A DNA stretch of 64,000 nt, taken from NCBI RefSeq assembly GCF_001263175.1, contig NZ_CP012332.1:3349501-3413500 (forward strand), given 5' to 3'. Made by a program: the position numbers and the translations under genes. Under the pieces are notes generated by a model. The model did no database searches and had not been told where the DNA came from. It saw nothing but the letters and a program-made list of their open reading frames with translations. Shown here piece after piece: positions 34,749 through 42,876 of the stretch. This DNA comes from Vulgatibacter incomptus (GTDB lineage: Bacteria; Myxococcota; Myxococcia; Myxococcales; Vulgatibacteraceae). Position 1 is the first letter of the stretch; each line of letters begins with the position of its first letter.

Positions 34749-35629
34749 TCAATACGGAGCGAACTCGGATTCCGAATCCAGGAAAGCCGAGGCCTGACGA
34801 ACGAAAGAATCGTGGAACTGAAACAAGGATCCGTGACCAGAATCGGGGTAAGAGAGAAGCATGGCGTTGGGCAAGTTTTCGCTCAACCAGTACGAATTTC
34901 GGACAGGGATCATCTCGTCACGCACCCCGCTCACGACAAGAGTTGGATGGCGGACCTTCCTTAGCTCGGCAAATCGATCGCCGGAAAACTTCTCCCATTC
35001 ACGAAACGCAGCAATCTGAGCTTGAGCCACGGCAGGCCCGGAGACTGGCTCGCGGTCTGCACTACGCTGCATCAGCCTCTCGACAAAGGAAGAGCCGGCT
35101 TTCTGACTGGTCTCAGAAGGTGCGAAGAAGATCTTCTGAAGGACGGCGTACCCTTTCAGCGAAGGATCACTCAGCGGCTTCGCCAGGCTCGGCTTGTCCA
35201 GATGCATGATGTCCTCACCGCCGCGTGGCGCTGTCCCTACCAGAACCATTCGACGAAGAGCCGCTGGCCGATCAAGTGCCATCTGCTGCGCGACCATGCC
35301 CCCCAGCGAGAAGCCGAGGACATCGCAACTCTCGACGCCAAGAGCATCGAGGAAAGCCAGAGCATGCGCCGCCATCCCCCCACCGTCGTCGGCACGGACC
35401 CGCTCGACCGACCTATGCCGGCATTATCGAACAGAATTGCCTCGCGTCCTTTCGCGAGTGGATCCGTAACCGCCGGATCCCAATTGTCCATCGTTCCCGT
35501 GAAATGCTGGAGGCAGAGAAGAGGCATACCGCGACCTGCGCCAAATCGGCGATACGCGTATTTCTCATTGCCGCCCTCAACGAACCTGGTCGGTGCGGTA
35601 ATATTGCTCGCTGCACTTTTTTCGGACAC
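34749..35629 (-). pseudogene. Alpha/beta hydrolase (chloroperoxidase/lipase-like), frameshifted
   Basis: The first part starts at 35629 (MSEKSAASNITAPTRFVEGG) and holds MPLLCLQHFTGTMDNWDP with the oxyanion region and ILFDNAGIGRSSG. The second part, in another frame, has MAAHALAFLDALGVESCDVL, the nucleophile elbow GFSLGGMVAQ (Ser), LVVSGVRDEMIPVRN (Asp) and PDSGHGSLFQ (His). The frames meet at six Gs (minus strand, 35381-35376), where one added G restores a single protein of 293 residues with all catalytic residues present. GC content is visibly lower than in the neighbours, suggesting transfer. Apart from this one base the gene looks intact. Confidence 0.85.
35376..35381 (-). other. Six-G run at hydrolase frame break
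   Basis: Minus-strand context ACG GTG GGG GGA TGG. One more G would give GTG GGG GGG ATG GCG, encoding VGGMA, and rejoin the two halves of the hydrolase. It is the third such run in the window. Confidence 0.8.
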
Positions 35630-35713
35630 CCTTCCACTCCTTCGCAGAGGCAGCTTGGCTGGAGATGGCGAGGAAGGCCTTGGACCAGCGGCCCGATACT
35701 GCGTCGCGCTTAT

Positions 35714-36121
35714 CTACGTTCGCACCGGAAAGCGATCGCCGAACATCGGTTTGCCGCTAGCGGACTCCTTTTCGGTTGCCTCGTCCTGCAGAACGTCCCA
35801 GTGCTCGACGAGCTTGCCGCCTTCGAAGCGGACGATGTCCGCAGCCACCCATGCCGCCGGACGGCCAGTTCCTGAGAAGCGGCCGTGAGCGATGACGTAG
35901 TCGCCCTCAGCGACGATGAGCTGGTTCTCGTAACGGAGGGTCGACGGGAGGCCGCGAACAAGTTCGAACAATCCATCGCGCCCAGGCGGAATATGGGCGC
36001 TGTGCTGGATATAACCCTCGGACCAGAATTGCTCCGCAGCATCGTAGTCGCGCTTGTTGAAGAGCGTGTCGAAGGCGTCGAGCACGAGCTTTTTGTTCTG
36101 CTCGAGTGTGGTTTGGACCAT
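35714..36121 (-). CDS. SnoaL-like (NTF2-fold) protein
   Basis: 135 residues of an ester-cyclase/SnoaL-like NTF2 fold: KKLVLDAFDTLFNKRDYDAA, EGYIQHSAHIPPGRDGL, YVIAHGRFSGTGRPAAWVAA and VEHWDVLQDEA. Members are small polar-ligand enzymes or binding proteins of varied function. The ATG at 36121 follows GGAGGGT. It lies upstream of the broken alpha/beta hydrolase gene, a common pairing, and shares its lower GC content. A possible remnant of a regulator gene sits upstream. Confidence 0.88.
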   Translation of the reverse strand: MVQTTLEQNKKLVLDAFDTLFNKRDYDAAEQFWSEGYIQHSAHIPPGRDGLFELVRGLPSTLRYENQLIVAEGDYVIAHGRFSGTGRPAAWVAADIVRFEGGKLVEHWDVLQDEATEKESASGKPMFGDRFPVRT

Positions 36122-36585
36122 GACTGACCCTCCGCGGGTCAATATAGGTGCGCACGGAGTGCCTCGTTCTCTCGTCGGTCTCCTCCCTTGAGACCCGGCG
36201 AGCCTCCGAGCGCACTTCATCTCCTCGAAGGCAGCCCTCCCAACGTCGAATGCCCTTCGAGCCATCGAGCATGCGTAGCGCGCACATTGGACGAAGAGGT
36301 TCGAACCCCAGCGTTACGCCCGCCGTCAGGCGGCGGAGTCGAGGATTGGCCTCACGACCAGCTTGATCAGACTAGGGCCGATCAAGCTCGCGAACGTACG
36401 CCCGATAGTCAGCTCGGGTCGCGACACCCCAAGCGCCTCGGGAATGGCCCGCTCGCCATGTTACGCAAGACGAACTCGTCGGGTGAGGGCTAACCAATTT
36501 GCACATGAAGAGACGCGGGCGAAACCACGGCGCTCGAAAGGAGGAACGCTCTCGGAGGTAGCCGCCGAGCGAGCGGATCTGCGGC
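36122..36585. other. Gene-poor stretch with a possible regulator remnant
   Basis: About 460 bases without an intact gene. On the minus strand the frame 36460-36326 reads GERAIPEALGVSRPELTIGR, then a hydrophobic helix TFASLIGPSLIKLVV and a stop. This resembles the C-terminal helix region of TetR-family proteins, and a further TetR-like reading, DEFVLRNMASG, continues upstream in another frame. It could be the decayed tail of a regulator gene for the SnoaL-hydrolase genes. No other feature is seen. Confidence 0.3.
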
Positions 36586-37110
36586 TCACTTGGGCGGATT
36601 CAGGAGGGGCTCTCCGAGCCTGATCTCGTACAGCTCGAACTTCTCCACCTGCTCCGGCCACTCGTCGCCGTACGTGTATCCCTCGATGGTGGAAACGCGG
36701 CCAGCGTCGACATAAACCAAATACCCCGTTTCGATTCTCTCCGAGTTCAGCCTTGCCCCGACATCCCCCCAGCGCAAGGAGACCTCCGCGTCGAACACCT
36801 GGAGCTCTTCGGAATCCACGAACTCCGCCATGAAGCCCACGCCGGAGAACCAGCGGTCCAGGACCTCCACCGAAGCGAAGTCCACCCTTGACCGCAAAGG
36901 ATTCAGCCCTCGATCGGCCAACATCCTCTCGATCACCTTCTGTTCGAGCTCCGTTGCTTTCATCCGTGCGTCGATCTCTCGTCGGCAATCTTCTGCTCGA
37001 GCCACTCGTCGAAGCTCAGCTCATACGAACCGCAAGACTACTAGCGGCTCGTCGTGGCGGACGGGGGTCTCCTCGATCCCCGCATCCACCTCCTCGTCCT
37101 CCTCGGCGGC
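36586..37110 (-). pseudogene. Unknown protein gene, apparently frameshifted twice
   Basis: The intact frame 36963-36586 encodes 125 residues (MKATELEQKVIERMLADRGL ... GYLVYVDAGRVSTIEGYTYG) with a beta-rich end. Upstream, a second frame reads YELSFDEWLEQKIADE and a third reads PVRHDEPLVVLRFV. Joined, they make a continuous sensible protein, RFVYELSFDEWLEQ ... ADEIDARMKATE, needing a one-base change near 37022 and loss of a GA repeat unit near 36977. So this is probably a decayed gene, or only the shorter protein is made. The acidic, beta-rich nature recalls immunity-type proteins, but this is not an assignment. Confidence 0.5.
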
Positions 37111-37136
37111 GACGCGGGGCCTGCGGTGCGGCGAGA

Positions 37137-38084
37137 TTATCGCGTTGGAACGGGTGCCGCCAGGTGCTGATGCCCGAGCCGCACATCGATGCGCGGATGT
37201 TCTTCCACGAGCTTCCGCAGTACGCCGAGGCTCGCCGCGTTCAGCTCCTGGTCACCGGTGAAGGAGCCGGGCTCCACGTCGTGCTGCCAGCCCCACGAAG
37301 TGTGTGAGGTGTCGCCGACGAAGAGAACCGGGCCGGTGGCCGTGCGCGCGAGGTAGGCCACCGAGCCGGGCGTGTGGCCCGGCACCCAGATGGCCCAGAG
37401 GGATCCGTCGCCGAAGACGTCCACCACCCCCGCGAATCGGTCTTCGCCAGCCCTGAAGGGCCACTCCTGCACCGGCGCCTGCCCCTCGAGCGCACGGTCG
37501 ATGGAGCCCTGGGTGAACATGTACAAGAACTGCCTCGACGAGGTCTCGCCCGGGCCGGCGTAGATGGGCGTGCCCTTCGGCACGTCCGGCATCCCGGAGA
37601 CGTGGTCGAGGTGCAGGTGCGTCATCAGCACTCCGTCGATCGGCGCGGGCTGGTTCGCCAGCCAGTCACCGAGGGGCATGTGCACAATGAGCTTCTCCAG
37701 GTGCATGGCGCTACGCACGAGGCCGCTCATCGCCGAGCGCTCGGGATCGTCGCGCAGCGCCCGCTCCACGCCGGTGTCGATGATGAACGTGCCGTGGGTG
37801 GGATGGCGCACGACGTGGAAGTAGATCTGGATGGGCTCGTCTCCGTCCTCCAGACGAGCAGCCTTCGCCTTCGGATGGCCGAGGTTGATCACCCCGCTGC
37901 GGGGCACCGACCAGTCTGCCGAGACGACGCTCTCGACCTCCAGCAAGCCTGGCTGGTCGATGACCGCGAGCAGGTCCTTGGACGAGCGCGCGACGCCCAG
38001 CGCCGAGAGAGCGGTGGAGTGGGTCGAGGCGGCGCACGCGGTGAACAGAGAGCAGGCGAGGAGAACCGAAGAAAGCTTCCACAT
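37137..38084 (-). CDS. Secreted metallo-beta-lactamase-fold hydrolase (lipoprotein)
   Basis: 315 residues. A signal with lipobox MWKLSSVLLACSLFTAC is followed by the MBL fold: metal ligands THLHLDHVSGMPD near residue 155, PGHTPGSVAYLA near 235 and FVGDTSHTSWGW near 255. The layout resembles AHL-lactonase/quorum-quenching and related lactonases, but the substrate is unknown. The ATG at 38084 follows GGAGG. It faces a LysR gene across 88 bases, which include the inverted repeat ATGCC-N6-GGCAT, a likely site for that regulator. Confidence 0.88.
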   Translation of the reverse strand: MWKLSSVLLACSLFTACAASTHSTALSALGVARSSKDLLAVIDQPGLLEVESVVSADWSVPRSGVINLGHPKAKAARLEDGDEPIQIYFHVVRHPTHGTFIIDTGVERALRDDPERSAMSGLVRSAMHLEKLIVHMPLGDWLANQPAPIDGVLMTHLHLDHVSGMPDVPKGTPIYAGPGETSSRQFLYMFTQGSIDRALEGQAPVQEWPFRAGEDRFAGVVDVFGDGSLWAIWVPGHTPGSVAYLARTATGPVLFVGDTSHTSWGWQHDVEPGSFTGDQELNAASLGVLRKLVEEHPRIDVRLGHQHLAAPVPTR

Positions 38085-38172
38085 GAACGACCTCCGTTGC
38101 TTTCGAACGGTTCCTACGTTACCCATCCGATTCTGCATGAAAATGCCTGTTTCGGCATGGAGTCATTCGAGA

Positions 38173-39057
38173 ATGGATATCCCGTGGGACGACGTCCAGC
38201 TCTTCCTGGCGATCGCCGAGACCCACAGCATCAGCTCGGCGGCGAAGCGGCTCCGGCTGGGACAGCCCACGGTCAGCCGCCGTCTCGCTCAGCTCGAATA
38301 CGCGCTCGGCTACGCACTCTTCCGGCGTGACGTCACCGGCACCTCGCTCACCACCGAAGGCGAGCGCCTCCTCCTCCCCGCGCAACGAATGGCCGAGTGG
38401 GCGGGCGAGATCGCGCGTGCCGCCTCCTCCACCGAACGCACGCCTTCGGGCAAGGTTCGGATCGCCGCCGCGCCCGGCGTGGGTGTCGACTTCCTCGCGC
38501 CGTTCGCCGCCTGGGTGCGCGACAGGTACCCCAAGCTCCGCATCGAGGTGCTGACGTCGTATCACTACCTCGACCTCGCCCGCGGCGAGGCCGATCTCGC
38601 TTTGCGCATGCGCCCGTCGGCCTCCGACGATCTCACCACGGTCACGTCGTTCGAGCACGCGAACGCCGCCTTTGCGACGCCCGGCTACATCAAGACGCTG
38701 AAGAAGGGCTACGGCATCGCGGACGTCGGCTGGATCTGCTGGGCTCCGCCGTACCAGGATCTGGCGCCCAACCCGCAGCTCGAGGCGCTGATCCCGAACT
38801 TCGTCCCCTCGTTCACCTCCGACAACTTTCTCGTACAGTGGCGCGCGGCGGAGTCCGGCATGGGCGCGTTCATCATGGGAAACGTCAAGCATCGCTTCGC
38901 AGCGCCCTCGGCGCTCGTGCCGCTCGACCTCGATCTCGGACCGTACTCCCGCTCGACCCTTCACCTCGTCTGCGCGAAGAGCGCACTCGACATCCCGCGG
39001 GTACGGACCGTGGCCGACCTGCTCGCAGCCGAGTTGAACCGGGCGAAGAAGCGCTGA
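38173..39057 (+). CDS. LysR-family transcriptional regulator
   Basis: 294 residues. The DNA-binding part has HSISSAAKRLRLGQPTVSRR and LAQLEYALGYALFRRDVTGT; the effector domain has VRIAAAPGVGVDFLAPFAAW. It is divergent from the exported metallo-beta-lactamase gene and likely regulates it. The ligand is unknown. The ATG at 38173 sits 88 bases from the facing start. Confidence 0.9.
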   Translation: MDIPWDDVQLFLAIAETHSISSAAKRLRLGQPTVSRRLAQLEYALGYALFRRDVTGTSLTTEGERLLLPAQRMAEWAGEIARAASSTERTPSGKVRIAAAPGVGVDFLAPFAAWVRDRYPKLRIEVLTSYHYLDLARGEADLALRMRPSASDDLTTVTSFEHANAAFATPGYIKTLKKGYGIADVGWICWAPPYQDLAPNPQLEALIPNFVPSFTSDNFLVQWRAAESGMGAFIMGNVKHRFAAPSALVPLDLDLGPYSRSTLHLVCAKSALDIPRVRTVADLLAAELNRAKKR

Positions 39058-39091
39058 TGCCGCGAGGCGACGCGCGGGGCACGAGACAAAG

Positions 39092-39124
39092 AAAAAGCCC
39101 GCAAATCCGAAGACTTGCGGGCTT
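39092..39124 (-). terminator. Rho-independent terminator of tRNA-Pro
   Basis: Ten-base perfect stem AAGCCCGCAA / TTGCGGGCTT with a ten-base loop, followed on the minus strand by a run of five Ts. It begins four bases after the tRNA 3' end. Confidence 0.9.
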
Positions 39125-39127
39125 CTC

Positions 39128-39204
39128 TGGTCGGGGAGACAGGATTTGAACCTGCGACCCCCTCGTCCCGAACGAGGTGCTCTACCAAGCTGAGCCACTC
39201 CCCG
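39128..39204 (-). tRNA. tRNA-Pro (anticodon CGG)
   Basis: The minus strand folds into a cloverleaf: acceptor CGGGGAG / CTCCCCG, D-arm with GCTTGGTAGAGC, anticodon stem CCTCG / CGAGG with loop TTCGGGA (anticodon CGG), and T-arm with GGTTCAAATCC. CCA is encoded at the 3' end. It reads proline codon CCG. I see no integrase or target-site duplication next to it. Confidence 0.95.
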
Positions 39205-39366
39205 GCATCGGACCTACATCGGACCGCCGCACGGCGCTCGCAGCACGAGAGCCCCCAGAGGGGCCCAAGCGGGATGCTACGAGAGCCGCGGATCTAGCCG
39301 GCCGCGGCGCGGCTGTCAACGACCTTCGGCGCCTTTTGGCTGCCTCGCAAGGAACCGCGGCGTCCC

Positions 39367-40050
39367 TCAGGCCCCAGCGCCGCCGATGGTGCGCCGGAGG
39401 AAGGCGATGGTGCGGTCCCAGGCGAGCTGGGCGGCCTTGGCGTCGTAGGCTTCCTGACGCTTGTCGTTGAAGAAGGCGTGGTCGGCGTCGTAGCGGTGGG
39501 TCTCGTGGTTCACGCCCCCCACCTCGAGCTGCTTCTCGAGGACGCCGACCTTCTCGGGCGTGATCCACCTGTCCTTCCTGGCGAAGTGGCCGAGGAAGGG
39601 GATGCGGATCTGCCGCGGATCGGCCAGCTCGGCGGGTGGGATCCCATAGAAGTCGACGGCCGCGTTGAGCTCCCGCACCCGGACGGCAGCAGCGAGGGCG
39701 AGTCCGCCGCCGATGCAGAAGCCGACGACGGCGGCGCGGCTCCCCGGCGAGCGCTCCTCCAGGTGGACCACCGCGGCCCGGATGTCCTGATCGACGGCGT
39801 CCTGGCCGTTCAACGCGGCCGCCATCTGTCCCGCCTCCTTGGCGTCCTTGGTCACCTTGCCGTGGAACACGTCCGCGACGAGCGCCCGATAGCCGTCGCC
39901 GGCGAGCCGGTCCGCCACCTCCTTGATGTGCTCGTCGACGCCCCAGTGCTCGGGGACGACGACGACGCCTGGAGCGGACTCTCCAGCCTTGGGCATGGCG
40001 AGGTAGCCCCTGGCGTCCTTTCCGTCGGGCCGCTTGAACCGGATCTCCAT
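39367..40050 (-). CDS. Dienelactone hydrolase family protein
   Basis: 227 residues. The nucleophile elbow is VGFCIGGGLALAAAV, with the Cys characteristic of dienelactone hydrolases. The Asp region is GHFARKDRWITPE and the His region YDADHAFFNDKRQEAYDAKA. VVVPEHWGVDEHIKEVADRL contains the conserved Glu. It is cytoplasmic; the real substrate could be any lactone or ester. The ATG lies at 40050. The gene upstream, a GNAT on the same strand, is 100 bases away. Confidence 0.93.
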   Translation of the reverse strand: MEIRFKRPDGKDARGYLAMPKAGESAPGVVVVPEHWGVDEHIKEVADRLAGDGYRALVADVFHGKVTKDAKEAGQMAAALNGQDAVDQDIRAAVVHLEERSPGSRAAVVGFCIGGGLALAAAVRVRELNAAVDFYGIPPAELADPRQIRIPFLGHFARKDRWITPEKVGVLEKQLEVGGVNHETHRYDADHAFFNDKRQEAYDAKAAQLAWDRTIAFLRRTIGGAGA

Positions 40051-40149
40051 GAAGTCCTCCGTGTGGAAGGCCCGAGCCTCGCCTCACGGCAGCGCCCGAT
40101 CAACGCGGCCCCCCCGGAGTCCTGTGCGCTTCACGACGCTCCGCGTCGT

Positions 40150-40680
40150 TCAGGGGAACGGTCGAAGCAGCTCCCACTCGAGGATCGCCTCGTCCCCTCC
40201 GCAGCGCCGGAAGCCGAGGTGCTCGAGCACGCCAATGGAGCCGGCGTTGCTGGCGAAGCAGCGGGCGGCGATCATCTCGACCCCGGGCTGGATGTCCGAC
40301 CACTCGATGAGCGCGCGCACCGCCTCGACGGCGAGCCCCCTTCTCCGGAATGGCGGGACGATCCCGTAGCCCACCTCCACCGTTCCGGTGGAGTCCGGAG
40401 GCCCCTTGAAGCCGACGTCGCCGACCAGGTTCCTGGCGCGGCCGTCGAGGACGAGCCACAGCCCCCAGCACCAGAGCGCCGGGTCCGCCTCGATGGCCTC
40501 CGCGTGGCCGAGGAGGACCTCCCGCAGGTCAGGAGAGGGCCAGGACGGATCGACGTGGACGCGGAGGAGCGCCTCCACGGCGGCGGCGCCGCCCGAATCG
40601 GCGGCCCGGGCCACGGCCGGGGAGCAGGGGACCAGCCGCAGCCGAGCGGTGTGGAGGGTGACGGGGCGAGACGCATCCAT
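40150..40680 (-). CDS. GNAT-family N-acetyltransferase (RimJ/RimL-like)
   Basis: 176 residues. It starts TLHTARLRLVPCSPAVARAA, has the acetyl-CoA loop VPPFRRRGLAVEAVRALIEW and the late motif RCFASNAGSIGVLEHLGFRR, all typical of the acetyltransferase_3 group that modifies N-termini or amino groups. The exact substrate is unknown. It is divergent from pckG, with about 240 bases between. Confidence 0.9.
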   Translation of the reverse strand: MDASRPVTLHTARLRLVPCSPAVARAADSGGAAAVEALLRVHVDPSWPSPDLREVLLGHAEAIEADPALWCWGLWLVLDGRARNLVGDVGFKGPPDSTGTVEVGYGIVPPFRRRGLAVEAVRALIEWSDIQPGVEMIAARCFASNAGSIGVLEHLGFRRCGGDEAILEWELLRPFP

Positions 40681-40919
40681 GGGGGATCCAGTAGCCCCAA
40701 GGCGTCGAAATGGGAACTGCCAGGCGCCGGCGACGAGCGGTTCCGCTTGTCCCGAGTATTAGACGGATTGGACCACGCTTGCGAAAAGTCCCTTGTCGGC
40801 CTAGAGGAGCGGGCAGACGATGCCACCCGGACCGGCCGGACGGGTGTGATGCGGCAGGGCCACAGCCCGGCCGCCCTACGAGCATCGACGAACGAACGCA
40901 CTTCTCGAAGGGAAGAGAG

Positions 40920-42722
40920 ATGAGCACGAAGACGGGAACCGCTTTGGTCGGCGACGCGCCCACGCGCAACTCGCACCTCCTCTCCTGGGTCGGCGAGATC
41001 GCCGCCATGACCAAGCCGGACCGCGTGGTGTGGTGCGACGGCTCCGTCGAGGAGAAGGATCGCCTCACGAAGCAGGCGGTCGACGCCGGGATCCTCATCC
41101 CCCTCAACCAGGAGAAGCGCCCGGGCTGCTACCTCCACCGCTCGAACCCCAACGACGTCGCGCGGGTGGAGCACCTCACGTTCATCTGCACGGACACGGA
41201 GGCGGAGGCCGGCCCGAACAACCACTGGATGGCGCCCCAGGCCGCCTACGACAAGCTCGGCAAGCTCTTCGACGGCTCGATGAAGGGCCGGACGATGTAC
41301 GTGATCCCGTACATCATGGGTCCGGCGGGCTCGCCGTTCTCGAAGGTCGGCGTCGAGATCACGGACAGCGTCTACGTGGTCCTCAACATGCGGATCATGA
41401 CCCGCATGGGCACGGTCGCCCTCCAGCAGCTCGGCGACTCGAACGACTTCAACCGCGGCGTCCACTCGACCCTCGACGTGAACCCGGATCGGCGCTTCAT
41501 CTGCCACTTCCCCCAGGACAACACGATCTGGTCGGTGGGCTCGGGCTACGGCGGCAACGTGCTGCTCGGCAAGAAGTGCCTCGCGCTCCGGATCGGCTCG
41601 TACCTCGGCAAGAACGAGGGCTGGCTAGCGGAGCACATGCTGATCCTCGGCGTGGAGAGCCCCGAGGGTGAGAAGAGCTACGTCGCGGCCGCGTTCCCGA
41701 GCGCCTGCGGCAAGACGAACTTCGCGATGATGATCCCGCCGGCCCAGTTCAAGGGCTGGAAGATCACCACCATCGGCGACGACATCTCGTGGATGCGCGT
41801 TGGACCGGACGGCCGGCTGTGGGCGATCAACCCCGAGGCGGGCTACTTCGGCGTGGCGCCGGGCACCAACGAGAAGAGCAACCCGAACGCGATGGCGTCG
41901 GTGTCGAAGGACACGATCTTCACGAACGTGGCGCTCACGCCGGACGGCGACGTGTGGTGGGAGGGGATGACCAAGGAGCCGCCCCCGCACCTCACCGACT
42001 GGAAGGGCAACGCCTGGACGCCGGGGTCCGGCGAGAAGGCGGCGCATCCGAACGCCCGCTTCACCGCGCCGATGTCGAACAACCCGGTGCTCTCGCCCGA
42101 GGCGGAGGATCCCGCTGGTGTTCCCATCTCGGCGATCATCTTCGGCGGCCGCCGCGCGAACACGGTGCCCCTGGTGCTCCAGTCGTTCAACTGGACGCAC
42201 GGCGTGTACCTGGGCGCGACGATGGGCTCGGAGACGACCGCCGCCGCCACGGGCAAGGTCGGCGTGGTCCGCCGTGACCCGATGGCGATGCTGCCGTTCT
42301 GCGGCTACGACATGGGCAACTACTTCGCCCACTGGCTCGGGATGCAGCACGTGATCACGAACCCGCCGAAGATCTTCCAGGTGAACTGGTTCCGCCAGGA
42401 CGAGAACGGCAAGTTCCTCTGGCCGGGCTTCGGGGACAACATGCGCGTCCTCAAGTGGATGCTCGACCGCGCCCACGGCAAGGTCGACGCGAAGGAGACC
42501 GCGTTCGGCTTCATCCCGAAGAAGGGCGACATCGAGCTCCAGGGCGCGGACATCACGCCCGAGCAGTTCGCGAAGGCGACCGAGATCGTCGACGAGGAGT
42601 GGCGGACGGAGTTCGAGCTCCAGAGCGAGCTCTTCCAGAAGCACGCGGCGACGATGCCGAAGCAGCTCGTGCTCCAGCGCGAGATCCTGATGGACCGCCT
42701 CGACGCGATGAAGGTGGGCTGA
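40920..42722 (+). CDS. pckG: Phosphoenolpyruvate carboxykinase (GTP)
   Basis: 600 residues, family length. It converts oxaloacetate and GTP to PEP, CO2 and GDP in gluconeogenesis. The GTP-type P-loop is [16 protein letters not shown], with the hyper-reactive Cys; next come [20 protein letters not shown] (metal-binding Asp pair) and [18 protein letters not shown]. The guanine-binding late region is [20 protein letters not shown]. The ATG at 40920 follows GGAAGAGAG. It is transcribed alone and followed by a strong hairpin. This GTP form is common in actinobacteria and myxobacteria. Confidence 0.98.
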   Translation: MSTKTGTALVGDAPTRNSHLLSWVGEIAAMTKPDRVVWCDGSVEEKDRLTKQAVDAGILIPLNQEKRPGCYLHRSNPNDVARVEHLTFICTDTEAEAGPNNHWMAPQAAYDKLGKLFDGSMKGRTMYVIPYIMGPAGSPFSKVGVEITDSVYVVLNMRIMTRMGTVALQQLGDSNDFNRGVHSTLDVNPDRRFICHFPQDNTIWSVGSGYGGNVLLGKKCLALRIGSYLGKNEGWLAEHMLILGVESPEGEKSYVAAAFPSACGKTNFAMMIPPAQFKGWKITTIGDDISWMRVGPDGRLWAINPEAGYFGVAPGTNEKSNPNAMASVSKDTIFTNVALTPDGDVWWEGMTKEPPPHLTDWKGNAWTPGSGEKAAHPNARFTAPMSNNPVLSPEAEDPAGVPISAIIFGGRRANTVPLVLQSFNWTHGVYLGATMGSETTAAATGKVGVVRRDPMAMLPFCGYDMGNYFAHWLGMQHVITNPPKIFQVNWFRQDENGKFLWPGFGDNMRVLKWMLDRAHGKVDAKETAFGFIPKKGDIELQGADITPEQFAKATEIVDEEWRTEFELQSELFQKHAATMPKQLVLQREILMDRLDAMKVG

Positions 42723-42749
42723 GAGAGCCACTCCGCGTCGTTAATCTTG

Positions 42750-42795
42750 CGGCCCGCCCTGCCCTCTTCCAGGCAGCGGCGGGCCGTCGTCGTTT
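42750..42795 (+). terminator. Terminator of pckG
   Basis: Long GC-rich hairpin: CGGCCCGCC pairs with GGCGGGCCG, extended by CTGCC / GGCAG, with a short T-containing tail (CGTCGTTT). It begins 28 bases after the stop. Confidence 0.65.
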
Positions 42796-42813
42796 CCCGG
42801 GGCCGGCGCTCAT

Positions 42814-42831
42814 GATGAGAATCCTCTCATC
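42814..42831. promoter_or_regulatory. Inverted repeat ahead of the metal-efflux operon
   Basis: GATGAGA-N4-TCTCATC, a perfect 7+7 palindrome 46 bases before the outer-membrane-factor start. It is a candidate operator for the operon's own response regulator or another metal regulator. Confidence 0.45.
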
Positions 42832-42876
42832 GTCGTCTGATGAACGGGCAAGCGCTGGCGCCTAGTCTCCGGCGTC

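Noticed and set aside
39128-39204. tRNA-Pro as an attachment site of an integrated element
   Set aside because: No integrase gene, no repeat of the tRNA 3' end nearby, and the neighbours look like ordinary chromosomal genes.
40770-40800. TTGGACCACGCTTGCG upstream of pckG as a sigma-54 promoter
   Set aside because: The GG to GC spacing is nine, not ten bases, and the -24 element is poor.
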